A model generated the notes under the pieces. That model was given only the letters and a program-made list of their open reading frames with translations, had not been told where the DNA came from and searched no databases. A stretch of 64,000 bases of DNA from NCBI RefSeq assembly GCF_002105755.1, contig NZ_CP020821.1, positions 1,488,001 through 1,552,000 on the forward strand. The letters run 5' to 3'. This DNA is from Mycobacterium colombiense CECT 3035. GTDB taxonomy: Bacteria > Actinomycetota > Actinomycetes > Mycobacteriales > Mycobacteriaceae. How positions within the stretch are numbered: position 1 is the first letter of the stretch; each line of letters starts with the position of its first letter. A program made the position numbers and the translations under genes. Below are positions 8,815-17,005 of this stretch, piece after piece.

Positions 8815-10149
8815 ATGGACCGCGCAAACACCCCGCGGCCGGCCCGCAATCTGGCGGTCGACTACTTCCGGGTATCGGGCGTGGTGCTGATCGTGGTGGG
8901 ACACTGGCTGGCCGGATCGGTGACCTACCACGACGGACAGTTCGGCCGGCAGAACCCGCTCGTGGACCTGCCCTGGACCCAGTGGCTGACGTGGCCCTTC
9001 CAGGCGGTGCCGGCGTTCTTCCTGGTTGCCGGCTACGCCGGCGCCGTGTCCTGGACCCATCGGCACGACACCGACGGCGTTTCGCGCCGAACCTGGGTGC
9101 AGCACCGAGTGGCGCGGGTGCTCGGGCCCACGGCGGCGTACATCGTGCTGGTGTCGGTCGTCGTGGTGGTCTTGGGCGCGCTCGGTGTGGCCGGCTCGGT
9201 GCTCGAGTACGCCGGCTGGGCGGTGGCGATGCACCTGTGGTTTCTGGCCGTGTATCTGGTGGTGGTATCGCTGACACCGGTTGCCATTGCCGCACAACGC
9301 CGTTGGGGGCTGCTGGTGCCCGGGGCGCTCGCGTTGGTCGTCGCGGCGGTGGATGTCGCCCGGCTCGCCGGACACGTCCCCTACCTCAACTGGGTGAACT
9401 ATCTGCTCGGCTGGGGCACCCTGTATCAGCTCGGGATCGCTTGGCACGGTGGCTCATTGGCCGGGCGCAGGCCCTGGCTACTGGCCGGAGTTTCCGCGGT
9501 GGCGCTGGCGCTGCTGATTGGGCTGAAGCTCTATCCGGTCAGCATGATCGGCGTTCCCGGGCAGACCATCGACAACACGACACCACCGACCGTGGCGCTG
9601 TTGGCATTCGGCTGCGCCCAGACCGGAATCGCGATGGCGGTCACGCCGGCGCTCAACCGCGCCCTGCGCGCCATCCGCGTCGAGCGCGCGTTGTCGATCG
9701 CCAACAACAACATCATGGCCCTCTACCTGTGGCACATGATTCCCGTCGTGATCGTGGCGATCGTCGGTTATCCGGCCGGGCTGTTGCCGCAGCCGCCCGA
9801 AGGAAGCGCGGACTGGTGGCTGGCCCGGCTGGAATGGGTGGTCATCCTGAGCGTCGTGACCGCGGTCGAGATCTTGCTCTTGTTCTGGGCGCGAAGGCTT
9901 TTCGCCGCTCCCCTGCCCCTGCTCGGTGTCCCGCTCACCGAGCGCTGGGTGGAACCGGTGATGCTGGCCGGTGCCGCGATGGCGGCCTACGCGCTGTCCA
10001 TGATTGCCGCCGAGGGCTTCGCTCCCGACGGGCGCTTCCCGTGGCTGACCGCGGTGATCTTCGCGGCCGGAGCCGTACTGGCCGCGTTTCGCCCCGCGAC
10101 CCGCTCGGCGCCTCGTGCGCAGAGGGCGCAGCTGGACCGAGAGGCCTAA
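8815..10149 (+). CDS. Acyltransferase-3 family membrane protein
   Basis: About 444 residues from the ATG at 8815 (MDRANTPRPARN); an in-frame GTG at 8788 would add nine residues. The N-terminal signature (LAVDYFRVSGVVLIVVGHW, then FFLVAGYAGAVSW) and about ten hydrophobic segments fit the acyltransferase-3/OafB-type family. These proteins transfer acyl groups, often acetyl or succinyl, to extracellular sugars or lipids. The usual early Arg/His region is present as HW and the membrane segments continue to about residue 430. It lies alone on the plus strand, divergent from the aldo/keto reductase gene. The acyl donor and acceptor cannot be inferred. Confidence 0.84.
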   Translation: MDRANTPRPARNLAVDYFRVSGVVLIVVGHWLAGSVTYHDGQFGRQNPLVDLPWTQWLTWPFQAVPAFFLVAGYAGAVSWTHRHDTDGVSRRTWVQHRVARVLGPTAAYIVLVSVVVVVLGALGVAGSVLEYAGWAVAMHLWFLAVYLVVVSLTPVAIAAQRRWGLLVPGALALVVAAVDVARLAGHVPYLNWVNYLLGWGTLYQLGIAWHGGSLAGRRPWLLAGVSAVALALLIGLKLYPVSMIGVPGQTIDNTTPPTVALLAFGCAQTGIAMAVTPALNRALRAIRVERALSIANNNIMALYLWHMIPVVIVAIVGYPAGLLPQPPEGSADWWLARLEWVVILSVVTAVEILLLFWARRLFAAPLPLLGVPLTERWVEPVMLAGAAMAAYALSMIAAEGFAPDGRFPWLTAVIFAAGAVLAAFRPATRSAPRAQRAQLDREA

Positions 10150-10216
10150 GCGCCCGCCGACCAAGGTCATGCGTGGCGGCAGGAAGCATCGCGTCGGTGA
10201 CGTTGTTACGACGAAT

Positions 10217-11088
10217 ATGGCCGCGACGGGGTTTCACGAGGGAGAGCTCGCAGTGCAGCGCCGAGCGGGTGTCGAGGCCCAAGCCGGGCGGCTCGAGAAC
10301 ATGCTCGACTCGTCGGGTCTGTCCGAAGGTGCCGCACGCTTTCTCGCATTACAGCGGTTCGCCACGCTGACCGGACGTGACCACGACGGCGTCCTCTGGG
10401 CCTCGCCGTTGGCCGCGCCACCAGGTTTTCTCCGCGGGGACGAGGGCGTCTTGCACGTGTCAGCCTGTCCCCGAAAGGGGGATCCCCTGCACGAGATCCA
10501 GGCGGGTCAACAGGTCGGCCTGATCGCGGTCGACTTCGCGACCCGCCGCCGGCTACGAGTAAACGGCGAACTCGTCGGTGCCGACCGCGCCGGCATGACC
10601 GTCCGCGTCGACCAGTCGTACGGCAATTGCCCCAAGTACATTCACCGCCACGGGATCGATGTCGCCGGTCTTGCCGCCTCTCCGTCGAAACCACCAGGTC
10701 GCGCAACACTTCTCGGCCCCTCCGATCGAGCAATGATTGCGACGTCCGACACGTTCTTTCTCGGCACCAGTCATCCAACCCGCGGTAGCGATGCATCACA
10801 CCGCGGCGGCCCGCCCGGATTTGTCCGAGTCAACTCACCGGACCGGCTGTGGTGGCCGGATTTCCCGGGAAACAACGTGTTCAACAGCTATGGCAACCTG
10901 GCCGTCGACGATGAAGCCGCCTTGCTGTTCCTTGATTTCGAAACCGGCGCCACTTTGCATATCAGTGGGACCGCGCACGTGCGGTGGACCACGCCCGGGC
11001 GGCCGGTGATGACGGCGCCGTTGGAAGGAATGTGGCATTCTCGGTCGGCGCCGTCACCGCGGTCGCCGGTCCCGGCATGCATCACTAG
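10217..11088 (+). pseudogene. Pyridoxamine 5'-phosphate oxidase-like flavin-fold gene, frameshifted near its end
   Basis: From the ATG at 10217 the frame reads a PNPOx-like split-barrel protein: FHEGELAVQRRAG, LENMLDSSGLSEGAARFLALQ, PDRLWWPDFPGNNVFNSYG and ALLFLDFETGATLHISGTA. These are hallmarks of the mycobacterial family annotated pyridoxamine 5'-phosphate oxidase-like. After VRWTT (about 10,990) the frame turns into sequence antisense to the neighbouring Usp gene. The expected C-terminus (GDDGAVGRNVAFSVGAV) appears in another frame and stops at 11,086-11,088. One base seems to be missing in the CCCGGGCGGCC stretch at about 10,994-11,004. The gene may be truly broken or the base may be an assembly error. 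It probably bound FMN or F420. Confidence 0.75.
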
Positions 11089-11122
11089 CGACGGCCGGAG
11101 TGCTCGCGCCGCAGTGACGGCT

Positions 11123-12010
11123 TTATGCGGAGGGCGGGCGAGCGACGATGATCGGCACCCGGACGGCGTGCAGGACCGCGTTGCTGACCGAGCCCAACAG
11201 CATCCTGCTCAGACCACCCCGGCCGTGACTGCCGACGACCACCAGCTGCGCACCATCGGCCTTGTCGATGAGGTGCCGCGCCGCCCGATCCCGCGCGACG
11301 ACTCGATGCACGCAGACATCGGGATAGCGTTCCTGCCAGCCCGCCAGGCTCTCGGCCAGGCTGCGTTGCGCTTCGCCTTCGACCGCCGGCCAGTCGATGT
11401 CGAAGACTTCGACCACCGCCGCGTCGCTCCAGGCGTGAATGGCCACCAGGTCCACACCGCGACGCGACGCCTCGTCGAAGGCGATTTCCGTCGCCAGCTC
11501 GGACGCCGGTGAGCCATCGGTGCCCAACAGGACGTAACCGTCGCGCGGATCCGGCAGCTCTCCGTCACGGACGACCGCGACCGGACAATTCGCGTGCCGC
11601 ACGACGGCCGAGCTCACCGACCCGAGCAGACCTCGGGCCAGCCGCCCACGGCCGGAGCTGCCCACGACGATCATCTCCGCCGTATCGGACATCTTCAGCA
11701 GGGCCGGCGTCGGAGCGGCGTAGACCAGTTTCCTGCCGATGGGGGCCGCGCGCTCGGCCGGCATCGCGTCTTCGGCGACTTTCATCGCGTGCATGATCGC
11801 CTTTTTGCCTTCATCTTCCAGGCCGGTGACAAGCGACTCGGGGTATGGAACCGGCGGGAACGTCGCGGTGGGAGTCGACACCGCGTGCGCGACGGTCAGC
11901 GGGATGTTTCTCATCGCCGCCTCTCGGGCCGCCCAGCCCGCGGCGGCAGTCGACGCCGGCGAGCCGTCGACCGCGACGACGATACCGAGTTCTTTGACAG
12001 GTGCGGACAT
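11123..12010 (-). CDS. Universal stress protein, tandem Usp domains (second copy)
   Basis: 295 residues with two Usp domains whose ATP loops read GSSGRGRLARGLLGS and GSHGRGGLSRMLLGS. It is closely related to the first Usp gene at 1025-1909: both share VAVDGSPAS-type starts, the SELATEIAFDEASRRGV segment and SLAGWQERYPD in the second domain. It is expected to be a cytoplasmic ATP-binding dormancy protein. A strong DosR-type box lies 51 bases upstream. It converges with the frameshifted flavin-fold gene and follows the FNT-channel operon on the same strand. Confidence 0.93.
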   Translation of the reverse strand: MSAPVKELGIVVAVDGSPASTAAAGWAAREAAMRNIPLTVAHAVSTPTATFPPVPYPESLVTGLEDEGKKAIMHAMKVAEDAMPAERAAPIGRKLVYAAPTPALLKMSDTAEMIVVGSSGRGRLARGLLGSVSSAVVRHANCPVAVVRDGELPDPRDGYVLLGTDGSPASELATEIAFDEASRRGVDLVAIHAWSDAAVVEVFDIDWPAVEGEAQRSLAESLAGWQERYPDVCVHRVVARDRAARHLIDKADGAQLVVVGSHGRGGLSRMLLGSVSNAVLHAVRVPIIVARPPSA

Positions 12011-12060
12011 TACGTTCTCCCTCCATCGTTTCCGACGCTATCCGAGGAGGGCGCCCCAGT

Positions 12061-12080
12061 CGTGAGACTTTAGTCCTCAA
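12061..12080 (-). promoter_or_regulatory. DosR-type box upstream of the second Usp gene
   Basis: On the minus strand the site reads TTGAGGACTAAAGTCTCACG. It matches the DosR consensus at 15 of 20 positions, with the central GGACTAAAGTC intact. It lies 51 bases before the Usp ATG at 12,010. This is the best of the three DosR-like sites in the window. Confidence 0.72.
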
Positions 12081-12107
12081 CGGTCGGGGCCGGAGGACTC
12101 CCGCCGC

Positions 12108-13022
12108 CTAGATCCTGCGGCCTTGCAGCTGCGCGATGATCCAGAACGGCAACGCCACGAACACGGTGCCGCCGACAAGATTGCCCAGGGTGGTGATGCC
12201 GATGTTGGCAAGCAAACCGTGCTGGCCGAAGCCCCACTCGATCGCGCCACGTGGTGCCACCGGGTGAAAGAGGTTGAGCAGCAGGGGAAGACCGAGGAAT
12301 CCGACGTTGGCGATCACGTGCTGGGTACCCCCGATGACGAACGCGAACGGCCCATAGAACGCAAAAGCCATCCGGGCGATGTCACTGCGCGCCTTGAAGA
12401 ACATGCACATCGAGGTCTGCAGGAACCACGTGCACAGCACGGCGAGCAGCAGTGCGGTCCAGAAGGGTTGGCCTGCCTTCAACGTTCCGACGGTCGCCGC
12501 TCGCTCGGCGAAGGCGCCCAGGTAGGGGCCGCCGGCCGCGGCGCACACCGTGACGAACACCAGCGCGCCGAGAATGTTGCCGATGAGTCCGACGGTCACC
12601 AAGACGATGTAGCCGCGCACGCTCAGTGTGTGTTTGAGCACGGCAAGAAAGCCGGCGGCCATGTCCGCGGTGATCAGCGACATGCCCGACACCAGGATGA
12701 GGACGAAGGACATCCCGAAGGCCAGGCCCATCAAAAGGCTTGCCACACCGGGGGTCTTGACGCCGGTGCTCACCACCAGCGACAGCAGGGACCCGAACGC
12801 CACCATCACACCGCCCACCACGGAGCGCATCAGGAATGCCCAGGGATGCGCTGCCTTTTCCACCGCCATGGCCGCCACCCGATCCACCATGGCGCCCACC
12901 GACAGCGGCTCGAACGGATCATCGGGCGGCCCGCTTGCCCTGACACCGGAAGGGAACGCGGTCACGTTTGCCGCGACCACCGCATCGCTGTGCAGCTGCG
13001 GCGCTTCGGCGTTGATCGTCAT
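12108..13022 (-). CDS. Formate/nitrite transporter (FNT) family channel
   Basis: 304 residues from the ATG at 13,020-13,022, which overlaps the anti-sigma stop codon. Six hydrophobic segments (about residues 60-290) and typical FNT stretches (HPWAFLMRSVVGGVMVAFGS, ADMAAGFLAVLKH, GNILGALVFV, IANVGFLGLPLLLNLFHPV, GNLVGGTVFVAL) place it in the FocA/NirC family. These are pentameric inner-membrane channels for small monovalent anions such as formate, nitrite or hydrosulfide. It is the last gene of the OsmC / acyl-CoA-dehydrogenase-like / sigma / anti-sigma operon. That context suggests a stress-linked anion flux, for example sulfide or nitrite, but the ion cannot be read from sequence. Confidence 0.88.
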   Translation of the reverse strand: MTINAEAPQLHSDAVVAANVTAFPSGVRASGPPDDPFEPLSVGAMVDRVAAMAVEKAAHPWAFLMRSVVGGVMVAFGSLLSLVVSTGVKTPGVASLLMGLAFGMSFVLILVSGMSLITADMAAGFLAVLKHTLSVRGYIVLVTVGLIGNILGALVFVTVCAAAGGPYLGAFAERAATVGTLKAGQPFWTALLLAVLCTWFLQTSMCMFFKARSDIARMAFAFYGPFAFVIGGTQHVIANVGFLGLPLLLNLFHPVAPRGAIEWGFGQHGLLANIGITTLGNLVGGTVFVALPFWIIAQLQGRRI

Positions 13023-13288
13023 CGGTGTTCGCCTTTCTTCAAGGTGTTGATCGCGTTGATGACACCGGCAATGTGGTCCTCGCTGAGCCGCTCGCCGTCG
13101 AAGACGTGGCTGAGCAAGATCTTGAGGTCGAGCATCTGTTGCAGATAGATCAGGCAGGGTGGGCATTCGTCGAGGTGTTTGGCGACGATCGGTCCCCACT
13201 GCCGCGGATCGGAGTCGACGAGATCGTCGACCAGCCGCACGAAGTCGACGCAATCGATGGCGGGAACGGTGTTGTCATGGACGGTCAT
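13019..13288 (-). CDS. Zinc-binding anti-sigma factor
   Basis: 89 residues. The motif HLDECPPC (HxxxCxxC) at residues about 38-45, with an upstream cysteine in IDCVDFVRLVDD, is the ZAS anti-sigma signature. Such proteins hold an ECF sigma factor inactive, often releasing it when thiols are oxidised. Its start overlaps the stop of the sigma gene by four bases and its stop overlaps the FNT gene start, so all three are translationally coupled. There is no membrane segment, so it is a soluble cytoplasmic regulator. It most likely controls the sigma factor encoded immediately upstream. Confidence 0.85.
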   Translation of the reverse strand: MTVHDNTVPAIDCVDFVRLVDDLVDSDPRQWGPIVAKHLDECPPCLIYLQQMLDLKILLSHVFDGERLSEDHIAGVINAINTLKKGEHR

Positions 13289-13917
13289 CGTTGATACCGC
13301 TTTTCCAATTCGGCTCGGAGGTTTCCCCGGGCGCGGTAGAGCAGCGCCCGCTGCGCCTCGGCGGACAGCTCGAGAAGCGCGGCCGCCTCGTCGGCCGAGG
13401 TTCCGACGATGTCACGCAAGATCACCAGTTGCCGCTGCCGTTCGGGTAAGGAGTCCAGCGCCGCCCGCACGTAGCCGAGGAGTTCGGTTTCGACGGTGTG
13501 ATCCTCGGGGAGAAAACGCCGCGACGGCGGCAGGCGCCAATGTCCGGCGTCGGGGTGACCGGCGGGATGCATGCGGCCCGCCAACGGGTCGTCGGCCTCA
13601 CCCTCCGTGGCGACGGCCAGCACCTCATGATGGCGGATCCGCGATTCCCGTCGCCGGTGCCGGGATGCGGTGTGTTTGACGATGCCGAACAGCCAGGTGC
13701 TCACCGACGAACGTCCCTGGAACGAATCGGCCGACTGCAGCACCTGGACCCACGCCTCCTGGACGGCTTCCTCGGCGACCGTCGCCGAATCCACCATGGT
13801 GCGAGCGAAATTGACCATCGGGCGGTGAAAGTCGCGCACCAGGCTGGCCAGCGGGACCCCGCCGACCAGGCGTTCGGATTCGGTGCCCTCCGGCGGCACC
13901 GCCACCGGACTCACCAT
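13285..13917 (-). CDS. ECF RNA polymerase sigma factor
   Basis: 210 residues from the ATG at 13,915-13,917; longer in-frame starts run into the upstream gene. Region 2 is seen in FARTMVDSATVAEEAVQEAW and STWLFGIVKHTASRHRR. Region 4 is seen in LDSLPERQRQLVILRDIVG and SADEAAALLELSAEAQRALLY. The length and lack of extra domains fit a group IV sigma factor controlled by the anti-sigma protein encoded next. It is unusual in being the third gene of its operon, ten bases after a flavoprotein gene and below an OsmC gene. The whole unit probably forms an autoregulated stress response. It was not assigned to a named M. tuberculosis sigma factor. Confidence 0.88.
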   Translation of the reverse strand: MVSPVAVPPEGTESERLVGGVPLASLVRDFHRPMVNFARTMVDSATVAEEAVQEAWVQVLQSADSFQGRSSVSTWLFGIVKHTASRHRRRESRIRHHEVLAVATEGEADDPLAGRMHPAGHPDAGHWRLPPSRRFLPEDHTVETELLGYVRAALDSLPERQRQLVILRDIVGTSADEAAALLELSAEAQRALLYRARGNLRAELEKRYQR

Positions 13918-13927
13918 CGACCGGCGC

Positions 13928-15004
13928 TCAGGCGCATCTGGCCAGTTCCCAGCGCAGCTGCCCTTCGGACGGTGACTGGACGGGGATGAACGCGGCCTCC
14001 CGATAGCGCCGGCTGGCCGGCGTCCTGCTCGCGTATCCCTTTCCGCCGGCGGTCCGGATCTCCAGATCGGCGCTGGCTCCGGATAATTCGGCCGCCGCGA
14101 GCCGCAGGGACAGCAGCTCCTTCCTGGCGGGCGGCTGCGCTCCGCCCACGGCCGCGGCCAGGTCCGCCAGCCTGGTTTCGGCACCGACCAGCTTCTGCGT
14201 GGCGCGGTCGACATCGTCGGCGAACACCGCATTGACGCCATGGAGGCCCTGCCGGGCCTGATCCAGGGCCGTCCGCGTCAGCCCCAAGCACATGGCCGAC
14301 TGCAGGACAAGGAACGTCGGGCGCACCGCCTGCAGGAAGCCCTCGAAGTCGCGCGACAGCACCTGTCCGGCGGGAACGTAGGCGCCGTCCAGGTTCAGGC
14401 AGGAGGAGGCGGTGCTGCCCAAGGCCACCAGCTCGAAATGCTCGCCGACGACCACCCCGGGTGTGCCCAGCGGCAGCGCGAGAATGAGTCTCTCGCCGGC
14501 ATCGGTACGCACCGCGGTCACCATCGTCGAATCGGGATACAGGTTGCTGGCCCACCTGATCGGGCCGGACACCCGGTAGCCGCCGGCCACGGCCGCGGCG
14601 GTCAACTCCAGGCTGCCGCAACCGGCCGCCTCCTTGAACGCCGCGGCCATGCCGGTGACCCCCAGCGCCGTTCCCGCAAGCAACGGCGCGACCGCCGCAC
14701 TGGCGAATTCGGTTGCGGCCGTGAGCAAGTACTCGATCGTCATGCGATGCGCCCACAACGAGAACCCGGTGCTCATGCACGCCCCGGAGATCAACCCGAT
14801 CACCTCGGCCATCGCCGGAAGCCGGTTGTCGATGTTGCCCGGGGCGCCGATCCCGAGCAGACCGGCCTTCCCCAGCCCGGTGAAGCTGCGACGCGAGTGC
14901 TCCTCGCCGCGGTCCAATGCCGCGGCGTGAGCCCGAATATCCTCCAGCAGTTCGACATTCAACGTGCCGGTCGCGGGATCCACGGTCGCCGTCATTTCGC
15001 TCAT
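13928..15004 (-). CDS. Acyl-CoA-dehydrogenase-like flavoprotein
   Basis: 358 residues from the ATG at 15,002-15,004, which overlaps the OsmC stop codon (ATGA). The fold is acyl-CoA dehydrogenase-like: helical N-terminus (SFTGLGKAGLLGIGAPG), STGFSLWAHRMTIEYLL, mid-domain GYRVSGPIRWASNLYPDS, and a C-terminal ASRTPASRRYREAAFIPVQ. It lacks the canonical acyl-CoA signature WITNG. It therefore resembles the DszC/SfnB-type flavin monooxygenase branch as much as true dehydrogenases. With OsmC upstream and a sigma/anti-sigma pair and an anion channel downstream, a role in sulfur or oxidative-stress chemistry is possible. This is inference. Confidence 0.75.
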   Translation of the reverse strand: MSEMTATVDPATGTLNVELLEDIRAHAAALDRGEEHSRRSFTGLGKAGLLGIGAPGNIDNRLPAMAEVIGLISGACMSTGFSLWAHRMTIEYLLTAATEFASAAVAPLLAGTALGVTGMAAAFKEAAGCGSLELTAAAVAGGYRVSGPIRWASNLYPDSTMVTAVRTDAGERLILALPLGTPGVVVGEHFELVALGSTASSCLNLDGAYVPAGQVLSRDFEGFLQAVRPTFLVLQSAMCLGLTRTALDQARQGLHGVNAVFADDVDRATQKLVGAETRLADLAAAVGGAQPPARKELLSLRLAAAELSGASADLEIRTAGGKGYASRTPASRRYREAAFIPVQSPSEGQLRWELARCA

Positions 15005-15525
15005 TCGCCGATCAAGGCCGACTCGACGGTCACCGGGTTGCGGAACGTGTTCACCACCGGTGACCAGGCGATGGCGTTGTCGTGGATCTCTTTCAGGGTG
15101 GCATCGTCGGCATCGCCGGCCAGCCGCACCCTGCAGCGCACCGCGCTGAATCCCAGGCGCTTGTCCCGCGGGGTGTCCCCCACGCCCCACACCGCGGAGA
15201 TGTCGATGTCGCCTTCCATCTCGACCTCGATCTTGGTCAACGTCACGCCGCGATGGGTCGCGTTGGCCAACAGGCCCACCGACACGCACGAGCCCAGCGC
15301 GGCCAGCGCGGTCTCCGAGGGATTGGGGGCCGAGTCATCACCCAGAAGCGCGGGTGGCTCGCCCACCAGCATCGGCGCCAGGTCCCGGACGTAGGTCATG
15401 TTGCGGAACCCGGCCTCGCACACCGTCGTGGCCTTGAGCGTCTTCCTTCCTGTTCCGGGGTCGGCCTTGGCGTTACACGACAGCCGGTCGAGGCCTTCGG
15501 CGTCGATGACGAGCGCATCGGTCAT
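15001..15525 (-). CDS. OsmC family protein (peroxiredoxin-like)
   Basis: 174 residues. It shows the OsmC-type core: SAPNPSETALAALGSCVSVGLL with the C-terminal-type redox cysteine, and upstream KATTVCEAGF with a second cysteine. OsmC/Ohr proteins reduce hydroperoxides using two cysteines. It is the first gene of a five-gene overlapping operon and so marks its promoter side. The 164 bases before it (15,526-15,689) contain no promoter I can name with confidence. It is a general OsmC member rather than clearly Ohr. Confidence 0.86.
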   Translation of the reverse strand: MTDALVIDAEGLDRLSCNAKADPGTGRKTLKATTVCEAGFRNMTYVRDLAPMLVGEPPALLGDDSAPNPSETALAALGSCVSVGLLANATHRGVTLTKIEVEMEGDIDISAVWGVGDTPRDKRLGFSAVRCRVRLAGDADDATLKEIHDNAIAWSPVVNTFRNPVTVESALIGE

Positions 15526-15689
15526 GTGACTCTCTCCGTTTCTCGCTGATTCTGCGGCTTCACGGAGTTAGTGCGCGCCGCGCGCCGATGCGTGACGGCG
15601 GGCGCGCGTGATTTACCGGCCCGACACGAAACATCACACGTCTGAAACGCCGCGCCGCCTGACCGGTCACCGCCGATCGCGAGATTTGC

Positions 15690-17003
15690 TCAGCTGAACA
15701 GGCTTTGCCCGATGTAATGGCCTTCAACCGGTGGCGGGGGCACCGCGAAGATTGCTGATCCGATGTGGCGGATGTATTCGTTGAGCAGGTCGTGCGCACC
15801 CAGCCGGTTCTGTAGCCGGATAAAATCTTGGGGATCTTTTTGGTATGAGATGAACAGCAGACCGGCGTTGAGTTGGCCGTTGGCGTCGAGACCGTCGGTG
15901 TAGTTGTAGGAGCGTCGGCGGATCATGATGCCGTCGTTGTTTTCCCGGGCGGCAAGGCCGACGTGAGACATCGGGTCGATGAGCGGGTTGCCGTCGGCGC
16001 CTTTGGCGGCGAAGTTCGGTGTGTCGAATTCATGCTTGCCGCTCAGTGGCGCACCCTCTTGCTTGGTGCGCCCGAAGATCCTCTGCTGATTGCCGATCCG
16101 GTCGACGTCCCATGTCTCCATCAACATCCGGATCTTCCGGACCACCTGGTACGTCCCGCCGTTCATCCACGGCTGGTCGCTGTTGTCGACCCAGACGTGA
16201 CGCGCGTACTCCTCGTCGGTAGCGATGTTGCGGGTACCGTCCTTGAACCCCAACAGGTTTCGCGGCGTGTGCTGACCGGGGCCGGCGGAGGCGCGACCGA
16301 AACCCAACACCGCCCAGTATGGCGAGACGATGTTGCGCCCGAGCCGGGCCAGGTTGCGCACGGCGTGGTAGCAGACCTGGGGATCGTCGGCGCACGCCTG
16401 CACGGACAGATCGCCACCGTGCAGGCGGGGATCCAGATTGTCGCCGTTGAGCGGCGGCAGGTCGGTGAACACCGCGGGTCGCCGGGCGGCCAGGCCGAAC
16501 CGGTCGCCGAACAGCGACGGGCCCAACCCGATGGTGACGGTGAGGCTGGCGGGGCTCAGCCCGTAGGCCTCGCCGGTGTCGACGGGCGGCTGCACCTCGA
16601 CCTGAGGCTGGACCGTGCCGACCGGCTTGCCCTGCTGCAGGATCGAGGCGGCGGCCGACCAGCGCGCCAACAGGGTCTGCAGCTCGCTGCGGCCCGCGCC
16701 GCCGGCAACCGAGAAGGACATGAACATGGCGTAACGCTGTGGCGGCGTGTCGATTCCGCCTTGGTGGGGCTGGCCGTAGAACGGGTAGCTGCGGCGCAGA
16801 TCGACGGTGTCGTCGTCGTCACCGCGCTGTCCCGCCGCCATCGCGTGACCGGCGAAACCGCCACCGACGGCACCGATGGCGGCACCGCCCAGCCCGGCCA
16901 GCATGGCGCCGCCGAGTGCCCGCCGACGCGACACCGGGGTGGCGTCTGACGGTGTGCCGGAGTCGTTCTCGCCGTCGGAGGGTCCGGTGCTGTCGTCGGT
17001 CAT
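15690..17003 (-). CDS. efeB: Dyp-type heme peroxidase / deferrochelatase EfeB
   Basis: 437 residues. A twin-arginine signal (SRRRALGGAMLAGLGG, residues about 25-40) directs folded export. The DyP motif GxxDG is present as LGFKDGTRN. The heme-ligand region contains PMSHVGLAARENN and RRRSYNYTDG. EfeB is the exported heme peroxidase of the EfeUOB system and is thought to oxidise ferrous iron or release iron from heme. It is the last gene of the efeU-efeO-efeB operon, two bases after efeO. Expression probably follows iron starvation through the box before efeU. Confidence 0.93.
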   Translation of the reverse strand: MTDDSTGPSDGENDSGTPSDATPVSRRRALGGAMLAGLGGAAIGAVGGGFAGHAMAAGQRGDDDDTVDLRRSYPFYGQPHQGGIDTPPQRYAMFMSFSVAGGAGRSELQTLLARWSAAASILQQGKPVGTVQPQVEVQPPVDTGEAYGLSPASLTVTIGLGPSLFGDRFGLAARRPAVFTDLPPLNGDNLDPRLHGGDLSVQACADDPQVCYHAVRNLARLGRNIVSPYWAVLGFGRASAGPGQHTPRNLLGFKDGTRNIATDEEYARHVWVDNSDQPWMNGGTYQVVRKIRMLMETWDVDRIGNQQRIFGRTKQEGAPLSGKHEFDTPNFAAKGADGNPLIDPMSHVGLAARENNDGIMIRRRSYNYTDGLDANGQLNAGLLFISYQKDPQDFIRLQNRLGAHDLLNEYIRHIGSAIFAVPPPPVEGHYIGQSLFS

Positions 17004-17005
17004 GA

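Noticed and set aside
11089..11512. C-terminal extension of the PNPOx-like frame into the Usp region
   Set aside because: It is antisense to the conserved Usp coding sequence. The true family C-terminus is in another frame and ends at 11,088.
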